A stretch of DNA of 6,429 nt from Planctomycetota bacterium (GTDB lineage Bacteria > Planctomycetota > UBA1135). Where the stretch lies: the NCBI GenBank assembly GCA_003501525.1, contig DNPI01000123.1:1-6429 (forward strand), given 5' to 3'. A program made the position numbers and the translations under genes. Shown one piece after another: positions 1 to 5,099 of the stretch. How positions within the stretch are numbered: position 1 is the first letter of the stretch; each line of letters starts with the position of its first letter. The notes under the pieces were generated by a model. That model was given only the letters and a program-made list of their open reading frames with translations. It was not told the origin of the DNA and did no database searches.

Positions 1-1185
1 CGGGTCAGGAGAGAGTCCACGAAACCTAAAAATTCCCGGCTTGTAGGTCCGAGCGGAAAAACCCTTGCCCGAAAAAAGTCGAGCTTGAACTTGCCGGAGC
101 GGGTCACCGGAAGAATCCACGACTGCACCTTCGAGCAAAACGCCGGCTTTAGCTTCCACCTTAAGAAAGGTTTGATCCGCTTCAATCTTTCCGTACCAAT
201 CCTGATGGGTCCCGTGGCGCACACTAATGTTCCACGCCCGCCCCTCCGGCACGAGGGGCAGCTCAAACCCTCCATCGCTCCTAGTCCGCACCACAATCTG
301 AGCTGCTGGGTAGTGGAACACCCTTTCATGACCCGTAGAACGATAATCCGCTCGGCGGCCCGGCTCTCCAGCAATAACCGTAGCTTCATTTAATGGGCCA
401 ATTTCTGAACCGTGAACTTCGCCCAAAACGACCTGACCAGGCGCGACTTGGAGCTCAAGCCCTTCGAGTGTCTCGCCTACATCAAGAAATCCCCCGGCCC
501 GCTGAACCGTAACCTTTCCATCCCCATCAGCGGCAACTGTAAATGCACCTCGCGGGAACCCAGACATCAAGAATCTGCCTTCGGCATTCGTCTTGCCTAC
601 TAAATCTGCTGGAGGAGGAGCTTCCACTTCCGTCTCCCAGCGATCCATAAACCAAGCCTGGAGTGGGTGAAAAGGGACTGGATTGCCATCAATGTCCATC
701 AAGGTGCCGACAACATGGGAAGAGGGAAAAACCTTCACTTCAAAATCTCCCACTCGCCCTTCTTCCCAAATCTCCTTCACCATAACTCCTGTCGGGGCAG
801 TAGCGGCAGTAGGGTCCACTACAATCGAGTGGACATATGAACGAGGCCGAATCGGACACAAAAAGACCCCTTCCCCATCAGTAGTCCCATTCAGGCGACC
901 GGCATCGTTGTCGCCCTTCCGCCAAATCACATGAACATCTACTCCTGGCACGGAGACACCATCAGATGCTCTCACAACACGCACCATTAAACGGGTCGGA
1001 GAAAGCGCTGGATTATCGAGAAAGTTCGTTTCGTGACTTGCATGATCTGGATGATCTGCATGCCCCGCATCATCACCCACCGCTATTCCTGGTTGTTCCA
1101 CCTCAACAACCGCAGGCTCAGGCTGCCCACAGGCAACAAGGGAGCCCACCAACAACAAAACAGTCAGACATTTTTCCCTGCGCAT
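1..1185 (-). CDS. Probable lipoprotein with carboxypeptidase-regulatory-like repeats (C-terminus cut by left edge)
   Basis: Reading the minus strand from the ATG at 1185 gives 395 codons without a stop up to base 1, so the gene continues beyond the left edge. The N-terminus (MRREKCLTVLLLVGSLVAC) is a lipoprotein signal: two arginines, a short hydrophobic stretch and a lipobox L-V-A-C with Cys19 as the lipidation site. Residues about 36-55 form a His/Asp-rich linker. Then come four similar units at about 66-130, 156-235, 252-325 and 350 onward. Each opens with a G-x-V-x-D-x-x-G-x-P-V type strand pair and closes with an 'xDGxFxLPxxPxG' type turn (TDGEGVF, TNAEGRF, RSDGGFEL), as in CarboxypepD_reg-like beta-sandwich domains. 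Such domains are usually structural or adhesive; no enzyme motif is visible. Gly-Asp/Asn turns and a GGAGGG 12 nt before the ATG support the frame, and an in-frame TGA lies a short way upstream of it. The specific function and substrate are unknown. It is transcribed divergently from the FG-GAP gene. Confidence 0.85.
   Translation of the reverse strand, partial: MRREKCLTVLLLVGSLVACGQPEPAVVEVEQPGIAVGDDAGHADHPDHASHETNFLDNPALSPTRLMVRVVRASDGVSVPGVDVHVIWRKGDNDAGRLNGTTDGEGVFLCPIRPRSYVHSIVVDPTAATAPTGVMVKEIWEEGRVGDFEVKVFPSSHVVGTLMDIDGNPVPFHPLQAWFMDRWETEVEAPPPADLVGKTNAEGRFLMSGFPRGAFTVAADGDGKVTVQRAGGFLDVGETLEGLELQVAPGQVVLGEVHGSEIGPLNEATVIAGEPGRRADYRSTGHERVFHYPAAQIVVRTRSDGGFELPLVPEGRAWNISVRHGTHQDWYGKIEADQTFLKVEAKAGVLLEGAVVDSSGDPLRQVQARLFSGKGFSARTYKPGIFRFRGLSPDP
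1033..1062 (-). repeat. Short tandem repeat encoding a His-x-x-His-x-x-His-x-x-His linker
   Basis: On the minus strand, three imperfect 9-nt units (CATGCAGAT, CATCCAGAT, CATGCAAGT) are followed by CAC. They encode HADHPDHASH, residues 42-51 of the lipoprotein, with His at 42, 45, 48 and 51 and Asp at 44 and 47. The stretch lies about 23 residues after the lipidated cysteine, in the tether before the first folded repeat. Histidine spacing of this kind can bind divalent metals, but that role is an inference; it may simply be a flexible polar tether that grew by repeat slippage. Confidence 0.6.
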
Positions 1186-1270
1186 AGAATCAGAATACCC
1201 TCCCAGAGCCCATCAATGGGGTAGGATTAGGAACCTCCTTCCTTTACACGGCACCTACTCTAATACCCGA
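1186..1270. promoter_or_regulatory. Divergent intergenic region with presumed promoters for both flanking genes
   Basis: This 85-bp gap separates the start codons of the lipoprotein (minus) and FG-GAP (plus) genes, so both promoters should lie here or extend into the flanking genes. A perfect 5-bp inverted repeat with a 2-nt spacer, CCCATCAATGGG (1209-1220), and a second one, AGGAA-CCTCC-TTCCT (about 1229-1243), are visible and could be operator-like. TAATAC at 1261-1266 resembles a -10 box, but no -35 box lies at a suitable distance and it sits only 4 nt from the ATG. The region's role is inferred from gene orientation, not from a recognised promoter. Confidence 0.4.
1198..1203 (-). promoter_or_regulatory. 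Ribosome binding site for the lipoprotein gene
   Basis: GGAGGG on the minus strand ends 12 nt before the ATG at 1185. The spacing is slightly long, but this is the best purine-rich match before the start, and it supports ATG 1185 as the initiation codon. A second ATG at 1213 is out of frame and meets a stop after seven codons. Confidence 0.5.
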
Positions 1271-3343
1271 ATGTGGCATCCCCTACTCATTGCGGCGTCT
1301 ACCGCCCTCCTTCTCACTCCAGGATTCTCTCAAGACTGGGTTCTTGATAGCCAGCACCTAGGTGAAGCCTCGGGTGACCAATTCGGCTTTAACCAAATAA
1401 GCCTTGGAGACATAGATGGCGATGGAGCCGATGATTTCATTATTACTGCCTACACCGCAGACATAAATGGAACCAATAGTGGCGCCTTTTACCTTATTTC
1501 GGGTGGAACAGGAAATTATCTCAATGGAGGCAATGCTGTTGGAGGATCTGGTACGCGCTCCATGCTCGGCTACTCCTCCGTATTTCTTGGCGAACACAAC
1601 GACGGAGGAAGCGCCGACGGAATCAAGAAATTCGCTGTAGGGTCTCCGTTCGACAGCACTAGCGCGCCCTGGCAAGGAAGTGTCACCGTTTATAGGTACA
1701 ACACAAGCACTGATAGCGTGCAGGAGCTAGACACCATCGAAGGAACGGCTCCTGGCTCCGCCTTCGGAGCAGGCCTCGGCGCCTTAGATGATGATGGCGA
1801 TGGAGATTTAGAATTAGCCGTCGGCGCAGTTGGAGTAAATTCGCTTGCCGGTGAAGTTGAAATCTTTGAGGCCGTCTGGAGCAATGGGGTGTTTGCAATG
1901 GAACCACTGGAAACCCTTGGAGGGGCTGCTCCTGGCGATTTATTTGGCTATTCGATCCTTTCCGCTGGAGATGTCTTTGGAGGCGATGGAAGAGATGAGC
2001 TCCTAGTGGGCGCACCATATGCTGATTTAACAGGTTCTATGCAAGGAGCGCTTGCTTTGTTTTTCCGACACAACTTACTCATGGTGCTCTCTAACGGAGA
2101 AGACGAATCGCTCTTTGGGTGGGCTATGGGCAGCGGAAACGATGTCGACGGAGATAGCTGGAATGATTTCGCAATCGGCGCTCCAGGCTCAGCAAACGGA
2201 TCGGTCTTTATCCATGATGGGAAAACGGGAGCTCTTCTGCATCGATTAGATGGAGACACTCCAGGAGGCCAATATGGCTACTCCGTAACCCTCTTAGACG
2301 ACACGAATGGAGATGGGTTAGCGGAAATTGGGGTTGGAGCCCCCTTCGGAGATAGCGGCTTTGGCCATGCAGAAGTTGTTGACATCAGCGCAGCTTCTGG
2401 CCCCACGACTGTCCTATCCCTGACCGGCCCATCCGCGAATTCACGATTTGGTTGGTCAGTAACCCCCTCTGGAGATATAGATGGAACAGGAACGCCCGAC
2501 ATTCTCGTTGGGGCACCCCGCGTCTCCTTCGGAGGAGAAAATAAGAGAGGACTAGTTGAATCGTGGGTATCCCCATTCATCGCTGGTGACCCCCTTGAGC
2601 TCACCGACGACGGAAACAATTATGTCTGGGACACTACTATCACCTTCACACTGACCAATATCGACGCAAACGCTGACCGAGTCGATTTCTTCTGGGGTAC
2701 AGATCAAAATGGAAGCACAGTCGGCGATTACGAATTCACTATTGGGAATTTAAACAATGGCGCTTCGAGCAATCCCTTTGCTTCCGTAAATGGACCATTC
2801 CCTGCCAAAGCGACTCAAGTCCAATTAACTATTCCGAATAATTTGGCTGCAGGAACGCCTCTCATTGTGCAAGCAGGTGAAACCCGCGGGTCATTCACCC
2901 GCGTAAGCGATATAGCTGGCAGGGCTGTAGAAGAGGCACCCTTCAGCTTAGCGCTAGTCGGGGACCTCCAAGCCAACCAAACCGTCGCACTAAAAACCTC
3001 TTACGGGAACGCCAACAACCTTGTCTACTTCGCTTGGAGCGGCCTAGGGGGAGGCCTTAACGGTGGCCCCGGATCAGGCTCAACGAGTGGCTCGATTTTG
3101 GCCCCTCAAATCAATTGGGACATGAATCAACCATTTGGATTCCCCGACTTCCTGAGCATGCACACAAGCACTCAGGCAGGTGTCGTGACTGCCAGTGATG
3201 GGAGTGCGACGTCCGCGGGAGTATCTGTTTCTGCAGCAATGGTTGGGCTTCAAGTATGGTTCCAAGCCTCCGAATGGAGCATCGTGCCAAATATCGAAGT
3301 AGCGAAAACGGCAGTGCTAGCCGCAGGTGCCGTACAGCCGTAG
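1271..3343 (+). CDS. Secreted seven-repeat FG-GAP (integrin-alpha-like) beta-propeller protein
   Basis: The 690-residue product starts with a probable signal peptide (hydrophobic residues 5-17, likely cut near Ser20/Gln21). Seven FG-GAP units follow. The 'FG' elements are at about 36-42, 97-103, 163-169, 223-229, 280-286, 333-339 and 391-397. The 'GAP' elements include VGSP, VGAV and several VGAP/IGAP. Calcium-loop sequences are DIDGDGADD (47-55), DDDGDGDLE (173-181), DVFGGDGRDE (234-243), DVDGDSWND (291-299), DTNGDGLAE (344-352) and DIDGTGTPD (402-410); the loop of blade 2 (about 107-121) is degenerate. Seven units are enough to close a propeller as in integrin alpha chains, suggesting an extracellular or periplasmic calcium-stabilised binding module. 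Residues about 440-690 look like one or two beta-rich domains with a Gly/Ser-rich loop near 591-608; I do not recognise their family. No PEP-CTERM, LPXTG or other sorting tail is visible. No Shine-Dalgarno precedes the ATG. The ligand is unknown. Confidence 0.9.
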   Translation: MWHPLLIAASTALLLTPGFSQDWVLDSQHLGEASGDQFGFNQISLGDIDGDGADDFIITAYTADINGTNSGAFYLISGGTGNYLNGGNAVGGSGTRSMLGYSSVFLGEHNDGGSADGIKKFAVGSPFDSTSAPWQGSVTVYRYNTSTDSVQELDTIEGTAPGSAFGAGLGALDDDGDGDLELAVGAVGVNSLAGEVEIFEAVWSNGVFAMEPLETLGGAAPGDLFGYSILSAGDVFGGDGRDELLVGAPYADLTGSMQGALALFFRHNLLMVLSNGEDESLFGWAMGSGNDVDGDSWNDFAIGAPGSANGSVFIHDGKTGALLHRLDGDTPGGQYGYSVTLLDDTNGDGLAEIGVGAPFGDSGFGHAEVVDISAASGPTTVLSLTGPSANSRFGWSVTPSGDIDGTGTPDILVGAPRVSFGGENKRGLVESWVSPFIAGDPLELTDDGNNYVWDTTITFTLTNIDANADRVDFFWGTDQNGSTVGDYEFTIGNLNNGASSNPFASVNGPFPAKATQVQLTIPNNLAAGTPLIVQAGETRGSFTRVSDIAGRAVEEAPFSLALVGDLQANQTVALKTSYGNANNLVYFAWSGLGGGLNGGPGSGSTSGSILAPQINWDMNQPFGFPDFLSMHTSTQAGVVTASDGSATSAGVSVSAAMVGLQVWFQASEWSIVPNIEVAKTAVLAAGAVQP

Positions 3344-3365
3344 CAGCCGCCACCCATCTAGCACT
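3313..3365. terminator. Inverted repeat at the convergent gene ends, possible bidirectional terminator
   Basis: AGTGCTAG (3313-3320) and CTAGCACT (3358-3365) are perfect 8-bp inverted copies around a 37-nt loop that contains the FG-GAP stop codon. A shorter inner pairing, GGTG with CACC (3351-3354), could extend the stem. It lies where the FG-GAP gene and the minus-strand box operon converge, so stopping transcription from both sides would make sense. There is no T-run on either side and the loop is long, so it is not a canonical intrinsic terminator. Confidence 0.25.
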
Positions 3366-3382
3366 CCTGCGACTAAAAGCGC

Positions 3383-3652
3383 CTACTCCGTAGCACAGCG
3401 CACGGAGCAAAAGTTGTACAGCCATGCAAGCGCTGCCCCACCCACGAAACCGTCTAAAAGGGCATAAAAAGTCCCTACCAGGAGGTCGCCGAGCCCCCCA
3501 CTAGCCTCAAAACCAGGATAGCCAGAAGCTAGTAGAACTAAAAACGGAGCACCGTAACCTTCAAAATACTGAGCAAGGAGGCCAACAACAAGGACGCCTA
3601 CACCAGCAAGGACACCCAGAGCGAAACCAAGCGAGCAAGGACGAAGTTGCAT
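3383..3652 (-). CDS. Small membrane protein, 'bacteriophage holin'-like family
   Basis: The 89-residue product is very hydrophobic. Residues 7-29 form one likely membrane helix, 35-47 a short hydrophobic stretch ending in GYPGF, and 55-82 a second helix. The C-terminal part, YALLDGFVGGAALAWLYN (63-80), matches from memory the conserved (F/L)-D-G-(F/L)-I-G-G-x-x-F-A-W-L-Y-N signature of small chromosomal proteins that databases label 'bacteriophage holin'. Those proteins are about 80 residues long and are usually not in prophages, so the name should not be read as proof of lysis activity. AAGGTGAG just before the ATG fits a ribosome binding site. The gene lies 27 nt after boxB on the same strand and probably shares its transcript. 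Its role is unknown; co-location might hint at membrane stress or transport during aromatic use, but this is speculation. Confidence 0.75.
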   Translation of the reverse strand: MQLRPCSLGFALGVLAGVGVLVVGLLAQYFEGYGAPFLVLLASGYPGFEASGGLGDLLVGTFYALLDGFVGGAALAWLYNFCSVRCATE

Positions 3653-3655
3653 GCC

Positions 3656-3663
3656 CTCACCTT
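3656..3663 (-). promoter_or_regulatory. Ribosome binding site for the holin-like gene
   Basis: AAGGTGAG on the minus strand, with its AGGTGA core 4 nt before the ATG at 3652, lies in the 27-nt gap after the boxB stop codon. It supports this start and shows that the small gene can be translated independently of boxB. Confidence 0.5.
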
Positions 3664-3679
3664 AGCACCAACAAACGCT

Positions 3680-5095
3680 CTACAAACGAACGTAATCGAA
3701 ATCGAATGGCTGACCGTGAATTCCTTTTGCGGGTGGCGCAACCCAACCCGCAATCTTGCCTTGCTCGTAACAAGGCACCATCAACGATTTAACATAATCC
3801 CGATCCGCCTGGGTAGGCAACCAGCCTTCGCTCCCTTGGGCAAAAGCCGACTCTTTTACTGGGCTCCCCTCTAAATCGAAGTGAAAGCCGGCATAGAGGC
3901 CAATTTCCCTTCGAAAGCGTCGATGCGGCAAGCAAAATTGGAAATCAATCTCATATCGAGCAACCACACGGTTCCAGTAATCGACGCCTTTTTGGTTGTC
4001 GACGGTGTACTCGCTACGCAGGACCTCGTTCATGGCGTTACGCAGCGGGACCTCCTCGGTCACTAGACGACCATTCTCGATTTTTTCAATCGCGTAGGAT
4101 TCTTCGAGGGCTACATGATCTTCATACCGCTTTTCCTCCCAAGCACGGCCCTTAATCCCTGAAGCAAAATAGTTCGCAGCATTGGAAGAAATTTCGCTTC
4201 CATAAAGATCGTTCGAAGATGAAACCCAGTAGTTGATGTAGCGCTGCAACATGTCCAAGGGAATCGCTCCGTGCTCACGGGGGTCAGAATCAGGATGTTC
4301 GCGCATTACTTCACAAGTTCTTTGCACTACTCGACCTACCCCAGTTTGCCCCACAAACATGTGGTGAGCTTCCTCGGTAAGCATAAAACGGGTAGTCATC
4401 GCCAGCGGATCAAAACCTGATTCTGCCAAAGCAAGCAGTTGAAATTTTCCGTCTCTGTCAGTGAACATCGTAAACATGAAGAAGTCCAGCCAAGTCGAAA
4501 TCGGTTCATTAAAGGTACCAAGGATTCGTGGGCGGTCCTCGTTGCCTGAACGTCTTTCGAGAAGCCCTTCAGCTTCATTACGCCCATCTTTCCCGAAATA
4601 TCGATGCAGCAGATAAACCATCGCCCACAGGTGGCGACCTTCTTCGACATTGACCTGGAACAAGTTGCGCATGTCGTACAGCGAAGGTGCGGTATGACCC
4701 AAAAGACGCTGCTGTTCAACCGAAGCAGGCTCTGTATCGGCCTGGGCCACTATGATGCGACGCAAATCAGTGCGATATTCGCCGGGGACTTCCTGCCAAG
4801 CCAAATCACCATAGTGGTCCCCAAAAGGAATACGGCGATCAGGCTGGTTTGGCTCAAGAAAAATCCCCCAACGGTAGTCAGGCATTGGGACATGACCGAA
4901 ATGCGCCCAACCATCGGAATCGACGCTGATAGCAGTTCTAAGATAAATTTCTTTTTCGGAGAAATCTGAAGGGCCCATGTCCCCCCACCATTCAAGAAAT
5001 CCCGGTTGCCATCGCTCCAAGGCTCTTTGAAGCCTCCGGTCAGAAGCCAAATCAACGTTGTTGGGAATTTTTGCGGTTGTATCGACGGAAGACAT
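3680..5095 (-). CDS. boxB: Benzoyl-CoA 2,3-epoxidase subunit BoxB
   Basis: BoxB is the di-iron oxygenase that, with electrons from the reductase BoxA, converts benzoyl-CoA, O2 and NADPH to 2,3-epoxybenzoyl-CoA in the cytoplasm. From the ATG at 5095 the product has 471 residues, close to the roughly 475 of known BoxB proteins. It starts with the family-typical IPNNVDL (10-16), LQRALERWQP (22-31) and MPDYRWGIFL (71-80). The six di-iron ligands I recall from the Azoarcus BoxB structure (E120, E150, H153, D211, E240, H243) all line up here with a constant offset of +2: E122, E152, H155, D213, E242 and H245, the last two in EEAHH. The frame is open up to an ATG at 5218, but that would overlap boxC by 122 bp and add 41 residues with no family counterpart, so 5095 is preferred. 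No Shine-Dalgarno is visible before 5095; coupling to boxC (1-nt gap) probably drives initiation. boxC lies upstream, the holin-like gene downstream. Confidence 0.96.
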   Translation of the reverse strand: MSSVDTTAKIPNNVDLASDRRLQRALERWQPGFLEWWGDMGPSDFSEKEIYLRTAISVDSDGWAHFGHVPMPDYRWGIFLEPNQPDRRIPFGDHYGDLAWQEVPGEYRTDLRRIIVAQADTEPASVEQQRLLGHTAPSLYDMRNLFQVNVEEGRHLWAMVYLLHRYFGKDGRNEAEGLLERRSGNEDRPRILGTFNEPISTWLDFFMFTMFTDRDGKFQLLALAESGFDPLAMTTRFMLTEEAHHMFVGQTGVGRVVQRTCEVMREHPDSDPREHGAIPLDMLQRYINYWVSSSNDLYGSEISSNAANYFASGIKGRAWEEKRYEDHVALEESYAIEKIENGRLVTEEVPLRNAMNEVLRSEYTVDNQKGVDYWNRVVARYEIDFQFCLPHRRFRREIGLYAGFHFDLEGSPVKESAFAQGSEGWLPTQADRDYVKSLMVPCYEQGKIAGWVAPPAKGIHGQPFDFDYVRL

Positions 5096-5099
5096 CTCA
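5093..5099 (-). promoter_or_regulatory. boxC stop / boxB start junction (translational coupling)
   Basis: The minus strand reads TGA-G-ATG: the boxC stop codon (5099-5097), one base, then the boxB start (5095-5093). The preceding 25 nt contain no AGGAGG-like site. Termination-reinitiation by ribosomes finishing boxC is the likely way boxB is started, which would keep the two enzymes in fixed ratio. Confidence 0.6.

Noticed and set aside
85..1224. Several plus-strand reading frames of 63-102 codons in the left 1.2 kb
   Set aside because: They lie opposite a continuous 395-codon minus-strand frame with lipobox and domain repeats. Their translations are rich in Pro, Arg and Ser without any domain pattern, typical of antisense shadows.
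1358..2619. Minus-strand frames of 63-113 codons inside the FG-GAP gene
   Set aside because: They mirror the repeated GGAGATGG-type calcium-loop codons of the real gene, giving Pro/Ser/Arg-rich shadow proteins with no recognisable features.
3386..3402. CTAC-TCC-GTAG mini-hairpin at the end of the holin-like gene
   Set aside because: A 4-bp stem inside coding sequence with no T-run; too weak to be called a terminator.
3080..3425. Minus-strand frames of 61 and 104 codons across the FG-GAP 3' end
   Set aside because: They overlap both the FG-GAP gene and the holin-like gene, have no ribosome binding site that I could see and contain no domain signature.
3383..3652. Prophage or lysis module suggested by the holin-like gene
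   Set aside because: No endolysin, spanin, capsid or integrase gene is adjacent; neighbours are metabolic and secreted-protein genes. The family name is an annotation convention.
3661..3690. Direct repeat CGTTTGT twice, 11 nt apart, at the boxB stop (minus strand)
   Set aside because: Only 7 bp and two copies; one copy codes for the BoxB C-terminus. This is within chance expectation and no site function is suggested.
3647..5055. Plus- and minus-strand frames of 61-121 codons within boxB
   Set aside because: BoxB is supported along its full length by family motifs and metal ligands, so overlapping frames are shadows.
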